From Blattamonas nauphoetae (taxonomy: Eukaryota > Preaxostyla > Oxymonadida), in the NCBI GenBank assembly GCA_033064195.1, contig JARBJD010000073.1, forward strand, positions 62,001 through 126,000: a stretch of DNA of 64,000 nt, read 5' to 3'. This document shows, one piece after another, positions 10,066 to 21,300 of this stretch. Below the pieces are notes generated by a model, which saw only the letters and a list, made by a program, of their open reading frames with translations, was not told the DNA's origin and ran no database searches. How positions within the stretch are numbered: the first letter of the stretch is position 1; each line of letters begins with the position of its first letter. A program made the translations under genes and the position numbers.

Positions 10066-11217
10066 AATGGGGTCATTTTTCCTTGTCATAATTTTCATCG
10101 TTTATCGAGGTCCGTTCAGTTTCGAATGGTCATAATGGTCACTCTATTACAATTGGTTCACTCGTTGGATGATGTTTGCAGGTTTTTCAAAAGCGTGTTC
10201 GAAGACCAATCGAACCGAAACTCGATTGACTCCGACTCTCACCCAACGGTGATTGTGGTTGATTCAGGATGGTTTTCGGCCGATTCATTTCCGATTGTAT
10301 CTGCTTGGATGGTATTACGTGGAAATATTACCCAACTATCTCACTCCCAGTCATCGACAAAAACACGAATCCCACCAGTCAATGAAAACGCAGTACATGA
10401 TCACAATATGTCCAGACATGCCAAGTTCTGGTTGATCTATGGTCAGAACAGCACACTGTGCATGACCTCAAGGTATCTAGACGCGGGAAAGCCAGGTTGC
10501 TATGTGTGTCTCGTGTCATCGTCGGATTTGACAATATCGTGAAGCGAGATCGTTTCGAACATGGAATGTTCGGCATTTGTTGTGACTGGAGTTGTGGATG
10601 GACACAACAGCGAAATTCAGATTATCAGAAGCTCTCACAAATCGAAGTGGGAAGTGGTGCTTCAGCTTGTGGACACGTCTGACAATCAACAGAAGTGGGG
10701 AGACGGGATGGAAACGAAGAATACTGACAAACCTGACAGCGAATCATTTGGAATTGTTTCGATTTTTGGAGTTGGACTTCGGATGCTCTCGCAGCACTTT
10801 GCACTTGGAACTGGCCCTCTCTTCTCGTTCGGCATGACTGAGCATGACACTTCTTTTGCTTCGTCTCGTTTTGGAGTGCGGACGGAGTCGAGTCTGGTGG
10901 GAAGCACTCTTGTGAACATGACCTGCTCATCTCGGATGTCACTTGGGACGCGGCTGTTTGGGAGTGAAGTTCGTCAGCTGGTGGTTGGGAGTAGTGTTGC
11001 TGAGAGCACGAACCACGACAGCGGGACAGGAATGATGTCGCCTCACTTGGGAGGGAATGTGATGTGTCTGAACACCTCCTTCTCGTCCTGCATCCGAACA
11101 GGGAACAACGACACCAACTTGGAATTCTCGTTCGAAAACCGAACCCAGTCCGTTCTCCTTCAAATCCTGCGAATCAACCAAATTTGGTTGAACAACAGGC
11201 CTTCGCGGGGAGCTTGA
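10066..11217 (+). pseudogene. Broken N-terminal copy of the beta-helix receptor
   Basis: An ATG near 10066 gives MGSFFLVIIFIV, resembling the signal peptide of the receptor at 18352 (MSSFLVIITVFL). From about 10780 the protein GTGPLFSFGMTEHD ... FGVRTESSLVGSTLVNMT ... SEVRQLVVG ... ESTNHDSGTGMM is nearly identical to 19080-19390 of that gene. Homology stops after GNNDTNLEF, near 11125, and the frame ends at 11217. Frames change several times between 10066 and 10560. It is a truncated, decaying paralogue that keeps only the first part of the ectodomain; it runs tail-to-tail with the TMEM62-like gene. Confidence 0.7.
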
Positions 11218-11333
11218 TGATTTTGGGAAGTTGAAAAAAGGGCGAAAATGAGGAAAGAAACAGTGAAGTATAGTGACAAGATTTGTATGGCAGGGTGTGT
11301 GTGATTGAACAGAAACAGTGCGAAACAGAGAAA

Positions 11334-14300
11334 CTAATGGCATCTGCCTTGTTTTGAATGAACGAGACTGCAGAGCGAGAGAAACAGAAACGTGATGGCT
11401 GCGATCATCGCGGGAATCGCAATTGGCGACCACACAAAGCCATCTCCAAGTGGAGACAGCACAATAAGATTCACACCACACACCACGATGGGAAGAATCG
11501 AACACAGCGCCAGAATAGGCGCTGGAGCAGCTGATCGTGTGTTGTGTGGAGGGATGAGCTGGTTCTGGCCAAAGAGCAGCGTGAGGAAGCAAACATGCCA
11601 CGACCCGCATTTTGGAGTGAGTTTCGGGCGAGTGGCAGTTTGGGAGTGACGATCGGAGTGATGTTGGGTTGGCGGTGGAGGGAAGGGTGGAGGAAGATGG
11701 ATTCCTGTCGTCTGCGATTGAGGGGACGACAGATCCAGTGTGAGTGGAGGGGAAGAATGGGAGGTGGAGAGAGTTGAACAGGACAGCACTGTGGGAGGGA
11801 CAAGCGACAGAACACTCGAGAGCAATGTTGGACAGTTGCTCGAAGTTGACGAAGCGAGTGATGGTGTTTCGATTTGTGAAGAAGCCAGTGAATCCACAGA
11901 CTTGGTCAGTGATGGAACAGTCGTGGATGGTTGGTGAGACTGAGGGAGGGTGGGTTCGAGTTTAAGAGGTGATTCTGACGACATTGCGATCATTGCAGAA
12001 AAAGAAGCGGAAAGAGAGACTGGCTGTTCCACACACAGGAATGCGGATTGCAGTCCTTCATCTTTCCCCTTCCTCCCTCCTCGCCCCGACCACACATGTG
12101 CACACACAAACAGCAGAGGCACACAATACCCGAACACGAACAGCGTCCACAGAGCTTGTCCCGTGTCGAACGCGTCGTGTGACACTCCTCCTTGCTCGTT
12201 CCGGTTGAAGTGCACGCGAACACTGAGCTGCGGGTCAGGCGGCTTGCCGACGATGATTGGCTGTGTGTGGAGCACAATGCAGGCGACGACGATGCAGAGG
12301 TGGGCGAGGGGAGGGAGGTGTGAATACGGGTACACCAACCGGACGAGTGTTTGGATGATGCGTGTGATGAAGGAGTGGCTTGGGAAGGAGAGGGACAGCG
12401 TGTGGGGGTTGGAGGAGAGGAGCTGAAATTGGCGCATCGATTCCTCCTCACTTTCTGTTCCGTCCCACACTTCCCTCCCACCACCCTTCTCTGCCCTCCT
12501 CATCCTTCTCATCATTCGCAGTGCCTCTGCCTTCCTTCTCACTCTGTCCATCTTCACCACAATCCGAAGTGGAAGCAGGTTCGTGATGAACGGAGCAAGC
12601 CGATCCAAGTGCCACTTCGACACGAACCTGAGCAGCGGTGAGCAGTGCCTTGCAATGTCAGCTCGACTGCGGAAGTCTTCGTCGCTGAGAAGTGGCGTGG
12701 GGTTGGAGACAGTCTCGTTGATAGCGCTGATGGCATTCTGATAAAGTGTGGCCAGAGCTGATGGTTTCTTGCGATCGGATCCCGTCGACGACGATTCTTG
12801 ATTGCTCTCGTTGCCAACTCGCTTTCTCGACAGACAGCAGCCGAAACACGGCATCATCCAGCTCAGAACAAGAACACTGAGCAGAATGGTCTCCCCCGCC
12901 CAGACAGCACAACGAGTAATCTTGGCAACGTTCAAGTTCGCTCCGAATTGTGAGAGTGGACGAAATGGAAGTTGGGTGTATCCCTGCACGGAAAAGAAGC
13001 GAGGTGTGGACACGTGGACTGGCTGGGACGAAGAATTGGACGTGTTGACAACAACGACCAAAGTGTACTGCTCGACGGCAGTGAAGTCGTTGGGGTTCCA
13101 CGGCGAGATGAACAGTGGAAGGTGGTTGGGGTTGGAGCCAGTTGCTCGTTGCAGGGCGAAGAATGTGGCGGTCGGGAGAGCGTCGGAAAGGGAGTTTGGG
13201 GAGGGTTCTCGGGCAGATCGGGAATTTTGGAGAATCGACGTGTCTGCACATGCGTTCTGCACTCGACTGTCGGCATCGCTCACCTTCCCTTCCAGAATCA
13301 CGACAAATGCGTCGTGTGGTCGTTCCTTCGAAAAGATCAGAACTCGCAGATGTGTCGAATTCTGGACCAACGACCATCCGCTTCGAGAAGTCATTTGCTG
13401 CGAGCTAGGCGGGTTCAGGACAGACACCAAAGTGTTTGGCGAAGACGTTCTTTCGCCAGTCTCAGCGTCGGTGGACATCGCCCAACGAAATTCGTCCCGT
13501 CCCACCATTCCATGATCGACCGTGAACAGTCGGAATCCACGCGAACTCCCAAAGTCCACTGCATTCAGCTCAGACCCTCCCAACGTGCCTCTTTCCGAGT
13601 TGACGAAATGGCGGTCGAAGGAGGCGTGCTGATGGCCGTTCAGAAGAGTGATGATTGTGGGATATTCTGAGATGAGGAGAGAAGACCCGAAATGAGAGAG
13701 AATGAAGCAGATGAGGAGAGAAGACCCGAAATGAGAGAGAATGAAGCAGATGAGGAGAGAAGACCCAAAATGAGAGAGAATGAAGCAGATGAGGAGAGAA
13801 GACCCAAAATGAGAGAGAATGAAGCAGATGAGGATGATATTGGAAGAAAGGGACAACGAATGGTCGAGTGAGATGGATGTGAGGAGAATGTCGAGGAAGA
13901 ACACACTCTCGTCATCTGTCGACAGCAGCTCAATCAAATCGGAGCGGAGTGGGTCGTTCATGTACATCGTCGGTGTGTGAGTCATCAGAAACACTCCTCC
14001 CGACTTCTTCTCCTTCAGCTTCTCCAGTTCTGCCGCAATTGCTGTCTGCATCTTCTGCGTCCCCGACTGTCCAACACCAGACTGCGGGTATCCAGAGAAG
14101 CATCCGAACGGCTGAGTGAGAGCTGCAGTGAGGATGGAAAGGCGGGGATGAAGAAGCGAGGAAATGATGAAAGTGAAGAGACAGTCGCAAACAAGGTTCG
14201 AGAATGTCGTCGATCACAAGAAAGTCGAAATGTGCTTCTTCGGCGTGTTCCTCCTTCATCAGCGAGTCGGATGGGATGGTCAGTGTTGACGTGTACACTC

Positions 14301-15013
14301 GACTTTTGAGGTGGCCGCACGACGAATGGTTCACAAATCGGTCTTCTGAACCGAATGGCAGGACAACGCCAACAGCTGACAAGAGAAGAACGAGGAGAGA
14401 TGAGGAGGGAACAAAGAAGAGCAGAGGGAATCTGAGAAATTATCAAGTTGGAGAAGAAGGAGAAGGAATGAGACACACAGTCGTGGTTTCCGCGTTGGTC
14501 AACCCAAAACGAGCAGTTGTCCCATCCGCGTGCCGAAAGAGGACGGAAATAGTCAGCCCACTCCGAATCAATCAAACGCGTCGTTTGATGGTTCCTGCGA
14601 GTCGAGACGACGAGAAAGGTCGGACGATTCATCAAAAATGACGAAAAGACACACGCTGCCATGTTGTGAACCAAATCGCCCGTGACAATCACTTTTCCTG
14701 GTTTGATCAAGTCGTCCACAATTTCAGAGATGAAAAACCTGAGAGATGGACGGATCACTCCACAACACAAAAGAGCACACTCCCAGTCTTCCCCGTCCAA
14801 ATATGTGTCCCCCATGTGCATATCTGTCACTTGCACAAAAGTACCGACGCCTGTTGCTTGGTCCCCAAGAACTGCTTCTTGAGACGTCAAATGTCGAGTG
14901 TTCTGCAATGGATCAAGTTGTGGAACGTCATTCACAAAGAGGGAGGAGAGAATCGTCACACCACATGACTGCAGAACGACAAAGAGAAATAAAGAGATCG
15001 TGGAGCACAGCAT
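11334..15013 (-). CDS. TMEM62-like membrane metallophosphoesterase (multi-exon)
   Basis: Read on the minus strand, it opens with a signal/anchor (MLCSTISLFLFVVLQSCGVTI). The calcineurin-type phosphoesterase motifs follow in order: VTDMHMG (D-x-H), VIVTGDLVHN (GD), FWVDQRGNHDC (GNHD) and LLNGHQHASFDRHF (GHxH). Introns are visible after GNHDC (GTGTGTCTCATTCC...), after DDILEPC (GTTTGCGACTG...CTGCAG) and at 13667-13906. The second half is a multi-pass membrane region (WAGETILLSVLVLSWMMP, LAHLCIVVACIVLH, LWTLFVFGYCVPLLFVCAHVW, IAIPAMIAAITFLFLSLCS) with Ser/Pro-rich loops. This order, phosphoesterase head then several membrane helices, matches TMEM62. The substrate is unknown. It ends TAG at 11334-11336. 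Confidence 0.75.
13667..13906 (-). repeat. 240-nt intron with a 39-bp minisatellite (four units)
   Basis: On the minus strand it runs from GTGTGTTCTTCC to CCTCATCTCAG. The 39-bp units lie at 13671-13709, 13710-13748, 13749-13787 and 13788-13826, with part of a fifth. Each unit repeats the CTTCTCTCCTCATCT tract that forms the 3' splice site. Removing it joins LLSTDDE to YPTIITLLNGHQH, as expected for the phosphoesterase fold. Its length is a multiple of three with no stop, so unspliced RNA would still translate, as ICFILSHFGSSLL repeats. Confidence 0.65.
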
Positions 15014-15300
15014 TCATGTATTCCCGAGATCGGGTCTGACCCCATAACTTTGGTAATTTTTCCAGATTGTCAGATCACTGAAATAATGGGCAGTTTGAAA
15101 CATCTCCCCCTTTGTCATTGTGTCACATTTGTTGGAATTCTGAGTCTTGGCGAATCAACAGGTCTGATGGACTTAAACCGGTGTTCCTTTGAATGGTTCT
15201 TCGATCAACTGATAACTGTCGCCCATAATCGAAAAAACTTAATTAAACAATATGGCCTTCTCAGACGGTATCCCCTTCTTCTCCTCATCGTCATTGTCGC

Positions 15301-16308
15301 ATGATTCCTCCAGAATACTCTCCATTCTTGAGCTGGAATCCACATTATCGCCTCACAGCAGATTCTGTTCCACCAGTCTTCATTTCTCTTGTCTCGATGG
15401 TCAGAAATGGCTTCGTTTTTGATGAGAAGCTGGTCGACAAAGTATCAACATTCTTTTCTTCAATCAGACTGAACATCGACATCTCTCATATCTCCGATAT
15501 TTTGTTCAACCCAATTGGATCCGGCTCCCCAAGCCCCACTGGACAGTTCGTGGATTCGATGGCTGTTCTCTTGTCTTCCTACCATCCATCGATATTCAGA
15601 CAAACTGTGTTATTCATTCGCGAATGTCTGCGATGGAGTTCAGCACCCACCCGCCTGGCCCTCGTCTCCGCCAAACTCTTTCCCAGAATCCTTCCAACAT
15701 CTTACTTGCGAGATCTTTCTGTGATCGATGAAAAAGAGATCATGAAAGACGTCGTGAGGATTCTCCAAGAAGGCATCGAGCTCACAACCACCTACGCTCT
15801 TCGATCCATTTCCGTCACTCTCAACACTGACCCTGAATCAGTCCGATATGTTGTGTTGCATGAAGCGGTGATCCCAATCGAACCATCTCTCATCCAGATC
15901 AGTCGCAATCGTCTCCACTCACGATTTAAGGGTGATCACCAAAGAATATTGAGATTATTCATCATTCTTCTTGACATGAGTGCCTTCCACCACCCCACGC
16001 TGGATTTCATCAATTCTTCTCACATCCCAATGGCCCTCACATCACTTCTCGCTGAAGTGGACGATAATGACATGAATCGACACGTCTTGTTGTCCATCTC
16101 CGACAATATCCGCAGATGGAAGAAAGATGGAGTGAAAACTGATTCGAGATGGAGAATATTTCTGCAGACTCTGGAACAGGAAGGTTTGCTTGATGAACTC
16201 GACCAAATTCGATTTCATTACTACGAAAAGAAATTCGATGATTATGTGAAACTCCACTCATTCAGAACCATGAATTATTTGGGAATTAACACTCCTCCAC
16301 CTCCATAA
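15301..16308 (+). CDS. HF family protein
   Basis: 335 codons, intact, ending TAA. It starts MIPPEYSPFLSWNPHYRLTADS. The core blocks SLVSMVRNGFVFD, SPTGQFVDSMAVLLSS, LRDLSVIDEKEIM, VRYVVLHEAVIPIEPSLIQISRN, FHHPTLDFINSSHIPMALTSLLAEVD and WRIFLQTLEQEGLLDELDQI are all present. The sequence just upstream (CGGTATCCCCTTCTTCTCC, near 15270) recurs at 51.98 kb before another member, so this 5' flank belongs to the duplicated unit and may hold a first exon. No known function. Confidence 0.8.
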   Translation: MIPPEYSPFLSWNPHYRLTADSVPPVFISLVSMVRNGFVFDEKLVDKVSTFFSSIRLNIDISHISDILFNPIGSGSPSPTGQFVDSMAVLLSSYHPSIFRQTVLFIRECLRWSSAPTRLALVSAKLFPRILPTSYLRDLSVIDEKEIMKDVVRILQEGIELTTTYALRSISVTLNTDPESVRYVVLHEAVIPIEPSLIQISRNRLHSRFKGDHQRILRLFIILLDMSAFHHPTLDFINSSHIPMALTSLLAEVDDNDMNRHVLLSISDNIRRWKKDGVKTDSRWRIFLQTLEQEGLLDELDQIRFHYYEKKFDDYVKLHSFRTMNYLGINTPPPP

Positions 16309-16639
16309 AGGCTTCCTGAGAACTCAACTGTGATTCGCACTGTCCACCTCTGATTTCATCCCCAGATGCACCAACGAAAGTTAAAGCTACATTTCATGCC
16401 GTCTTTCTTCTTTTTTGGCGCAGAAAAGTGTGCTCCTCGCTCATTTTTATTTATCACTTCAAAGTCTTTCTCTCATTCCATTTTTTTGAGGTGGAATGTA
16501 TTTCTCCATGTAAACTCTCCATTCAGACTTCGTCATCTGCTCCAGTTCACGAAACCGCTCTGGATTAGCTCCTTTCGATAGCTTGAGATCATCCCCTGCA
16601 CCGTTCTTGATCTTGTAACTCGATACATGAGTGGTGCCG

Positions 16640-17076
16640 TCGTCAAGAAAAGGGAGAGTATTCTGGATCCATCAAACGGTGAGAAGTATGGAAAAGCGGA
16701 TACCTTGTGAGGAGTTCATCTGTCTGGGGGGCACTCGTCGAATAACGAGATCTCGAGCTTTCATCACCAATCCATGGGACGATCAGTACGACTTTAAGAA
16801 ATCGATCCAGATTCCTTTTCATACGTTGGGAAAAAAATTAAGCATCTCAAAAACACTCCCAACATGAAATCAGGAAAGAATAACAGTGAATCAGGAGACA
16901 GTCAGCTTTTTTACTCACGATGACCATTTCATCATCTGGGAGATGGATCAGTCAAAAGAAAGAAGAGATACAGAAATAAAATGATTGGGGGGCAGGAAAA
17001 GGGAGATTTCAATGGTGGAGATCTCACGAGTGTCATGAGTGGAGAGAGCAACAGTCCTTTTCGTGTCTCGAATCAT
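16640..17076 (-). repeat. Inverted copy of the 3553-4020 segment
   Basis: Read on the minus strand, this stretch repeats the sequence at about 3553-4020 in order: the end of an HF gene, GATTCGTGACACGAAAAGGA, the CCCCCCAATCATTTTATTTC tract, TGATCCATCTCCCAGATGATGAAATGG and the start region of the next HF gene (AGGTATCCGCTTTTCCATACTT). It marks one arm of an inverted duplication whose arms are about 13 kb apart. Confidence 0.75.
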
Positions 17077-18085
17077 CTATAAAAGCTTAGGAACGTTGAT
17101 TCCGAAGAAACTCATGATTCGAAATGATTGGATCCTCACTACCATTCCAAGATCGGATGATTTGTCGTGAAGCAGTGATTGCTCGATTTCATCTCCGAAC
17201 CCTTCCTGTTCCAGTATCTGTAACACTGTTCTCCCTCTGTGCCAAATTTTCGCTCCATCTGCCTTCCATCTTCGTATTCTGTCTGACATGAGAGTCAATG
17301 TGATTTTGTGGACGTCTTCGTCTTCCACTTTTGAGAGAAGTGACTGGAAGACCATTGGGATGTGAGAAGAACAAATGAAATCCAGTGATTGTTGATGGAA
17401 GGCACTAACTTCAAAGATATAGGACAGTAATCCCAATGTGATTTGGTATTCAGAATTCCATGACAGAAGGTGAGGATTGCGACTGATCTGAACGAGAGAT
17501 GGTTCCATTGGGATCAGCACTTCATTCAACACCACATCTCGGACGGATTGAGGGTCAGTGTCGGATTTGGCGGAAAGGGATCGAACACAGTCAGTGGAGG
17601 AAAGGTGGACTGCAGTGTGAGTGATCCAGATCACGTCGTTCAGAATGTGTCTATCCTCAACCAAAGAGAGATTTCTGAGATGAGATGTCGGAATGATTCT
17701 GGAAAAGAGTTTGGAGGTGAGAATGGCAAGGCGGTTTGACGCTGAACAGGAAGCGAAAAAATTGCGAATGAGTGACAGAGTATTCTTGAATATCGATGAA
17801 TGAAGCGAAGACAAGAGAATCAATATCGAATCCACAAACACCTCTGCGGCGTTTGGAGAGTCTTGCGCAATGCTCTTCAACAGATCGTTCGCAAGATTGT
17901 ACGAGCGACCAAAAGTCCGGTCCACCGAAGAAAGAAACGTTGAAACTTTGTTAACAAGCTCCTCATCAAACTTGTAGCCATCTGTGACCATTGAAACAAG
18001 AGAGAGTAAAACTGATGACAGAGAATCACCCGTGACTGGATCTTCCGGATTCCACTTCAGGAATGGAGAGTATTCTGGAACAAGA
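17077..18085 (-). CDS. HF family protein
   Basis: The Met at 17991 gives 304 codons, but the same frame stays open upstream through VPEYSPFLKWNPEDPVTGDS to about 18085, so the real gene is longer and its start is uncertain. Blocks seen: SLVSMVTDGYKFDEELVNKVSTFLSS, SPNAAEVFVDSILILLSS, LRNLSLVEDRHIL, VRDVVLNEVLIPMEPSLVQISRN, FHQQSLDFICSSHIPMVFQSLLSKVED and GRTVLQILEQEGF. It ends TAG. It faces the member at 15301-16308 (tail to tail) and is the intact relative of the broken fragment at 2871-3588. Confidence 0.75.
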
Positions 18086-18351
18086 ACGAGATAATGAGAA
18101 GAAGATGGACACTTTCCGAAGACATCATTGTTGTGTTTGTCATCCTGATCAATAAAGATTTGGAGGGAGTGAGTTCACCAATCAATGGGAAGATCAACAA
18201 TCTCCATGAAGTGCCATCCAATAGTATTCATGTGACTCCCAGTGATCTCCACCTGATCATCGGATCTTCAGAGTGAATTCACTGCTCTCTTATCCTCAAA
18301 TAAACAATAAAAAGTGGGCATGTGGGATCAATCATCACTCAAAACGTGCCA

Positions 18352-21300
18352 ATGAGCAGTTTTCTCGTCATTATCACCGTCTTCCTCTCCACCCAATCGC
18401 AATTCACCAATTCACCAAACTCGCTTCTATCACTTCTAAGCGCCAACAATGAAAGAAGAAAAGATGCTGTTTTCCACAAATCAAACATATTGAGACTCGC
18501 CGAAGATGTTGTCATCTCATCCAGCATCCAGATCCGATCGGAAGAGATCATGCTGATTGGCAATAGTTCCAAACTGATCTTCCAACGCGACAACCAACCA
18601 AGTTCCGAACAGTCTTCATGGTCTCCAAATGAAGCATCAACAAAAGTCGAAAAGAAAAACACCCCAAAAGTGGGTTGTGACGGACTTTCTGCCACATCAT
18701 TCATGTTTGAGGTGGTTAACAGCACCTTATCGATGAGCGATGTTCACGCCGTCATGATCTCTGAACGAAATGGAATCTGTTCCATCGCTGGCTCGACAGT
18801 CCGCTTCTCGTCAAGTTCGATCACATCAAATGGTGATTTGTCTCCCTTCATGATCACAACGTCAGAAAATGAAGGACCGACTTTTGGCTCAACCATCATC
18901 CTGGCAGACGTGGCGCACCATTCGATGTCGGGTCATGTTGCACCATTTGTTGGTGTGACCCAACCACAACATCCGCTGGTCTCTCCTCACGCCGTGAAAA
19001 GGGGAGATAGCGAGACAAGCCAAGCTGAATGGATCACGATTGTTGGGACTGGTCTGTGGCTGAACTCTCAGAATTTGATTGGCGGAACTGGCCCTCTGTT
19101 CTCGTTCGGCGTGTCGGAACAAGGATCGTCTTTAGGAGCATCTGCTTGTGGATTGCGGACGGAGTCGAGTCTGGTGGGAAGCACTCTTGTGAACATGACA
19201 AGCTCATCTCGGATGTCACTCGACCATCAGCTGTTTGGGAGTGAAGTTCGTCAGCTGGTGGTTGGGCGTTGTGTTGCTGAGAGCACGAACCACGACAGCG
19301 GGACAGGAATGATGTCGCCTCACTTGGGAGGGAATGTGATGTGTCTGAACACCTCCTTCTCGTCCTGCATCCGAACAGGGAACAACGACACAGACTTCCA
19401 AAACAAGAATTTCACCCAAACCGATCTCGGTCGATACGCGTTAGACTCCACATCAGAAATCACTTCCGTCACCTTCACCATTTGCACATTCAAAGACATG
19501 ACTGTCACTGGATATGATTCCAGTGGATCAGCGATCTTCCTCTCCGACTCATCGTCATCTCTCTCGATCAACACGTGCTTCTTCCACAACTGCACATGCA
19601 TGAGGATTGACGACACTGGAGGAGCCATCCGCTTTAACTGTGTTACATCTCGTAAGCGCCCGTTCACATTGACTCACTCGTCTTTCTCTAACTGCTCCGC
19701 TGGAGATAAGGGTGGAAGTCTTTATCTCTTCAATCCGTCCTCTATATCGATCGACCATTGCTTCTTTGATAATTCCACGGCCCTTGCGGATGGCGCTGCT
19801 CTTCTGGACTCCGAAGTCGTCACAGTATCCAACACTGCCTTTGTCAATTGCTCTTCGGAATGGCGTGGTGGAGCCATCACATTTGTCGATACGCCAACAC
19901 TGTCACTCACGTTCTGTCAGTTCAGAAACTGTTCTACAACGAGTGAGCCACAAGGAAGAGATATCTTTTATGAACAATCGACGACAGCATTATCTTCAGA
20001 TACGATCAAATTCTGTGACTCCACTTCGGGGCTCCAAATCTTTATGTTTTCTGGGAGGGACGAGCGGACGACACTCTTGTGCCACAGATCAACTCCACAC
20101 TAACTGTGAAAGATGTGACGGTCACGATCGACAACAATGAGGCGACAGTTGTTGTCGAGACTGAAGAAGAGATCAGTGGAACGATGAGCATTCTGTTGGA
20201 CGGATCGAATGTTCCTCGACTCGTCCATGTCGTGTTCGGCGACTCCAAAACGGCTTCACAACTCGGAACTGCTGTTGTCACGTCCGGCGAGAATGGGATT
20301 CTTCACAACGCGCCATACACACATCGAGCATCGACACTCGCTCATGTCCCACCGCCAACAGTTCGAATTGTTGAATCTGAGCTAAAAGATTGGAACACGA
20401 CAGAGATTGTTGTGAAAGGAGTCAGCTTCGGGGAAGGGAATTATTGGATGGAGGTTGAGAAAGAAGGGAAGACATGGAACATCACACTCTCTCGCTCAAA
20501 CCCAGCGACTCTGACAGGAACAGCGCCTCTTTATCCATCGACAGCAACAGGAAGACTGGAATGGGAGACCGAATACAACGTGACAAAAGTGATGTGGCTC
20601 ACGGAAGATGGGCAGACGGAGGAAGAAGTCAATCTCTCTGATGCCATCACGTTCACAACTCCCATCGAGTCACCTCGCATTGAGAAGGTTGCAAATCGAA
20701 TACTGAATGCAGCTCGCACAGAATTGGTGGTGTCTCTGGAAGGGAGGAAGCTTCAAGCGAATCTTGGTTTCCTCAGCCTCTCTGCAGAATCTGGGAGCTG
20801 GACGTCGATTGGAGGAATCGAGGAAGATGATGACACACACTGCACCGTTCGTTTTCTGACAGGTGATGCTGAAAACACCACTCACATCAAATTTGGGAAG
20901 GAATACACTCTGATGACAGTCTCGACTGATGAGAACAACTTTGTGGTGAACGATGGAATCAAAATCACAGTTCCTTCTCCTCCAAAAATCACAAAAATGG
21001 AGTTCTCATTCTCGAACGCTCTTCACACAGGATGTTTTGTTGTTCTGACTGGAACAAACCTGTTTGTTGGGAACTCTCTGAAGATCACTCTAAACGACTC
21101 ACTCTCCTTCATCGCCACAATCACATCAGAAACAGAAGCGAGATCAGCAGAGCTGCAAATTGGATGGCCCACAACTCTCCAACACAACTCGAAATACCAA
21201 CTCACATTGATTGAAGCGATGAACGAAGCAGACGGGAGCACTTTGTTCGATACATCCATCTCAAACACAACTGGTTCACTTCCAGACGACATTGTCATTT

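Noticed and set aside
13671-13826. CRISPR-like array (regular 39-bp repeats)
   Set aside because: The units are contiguous, without variable spacers, and lie inside a eukaryotic intron.
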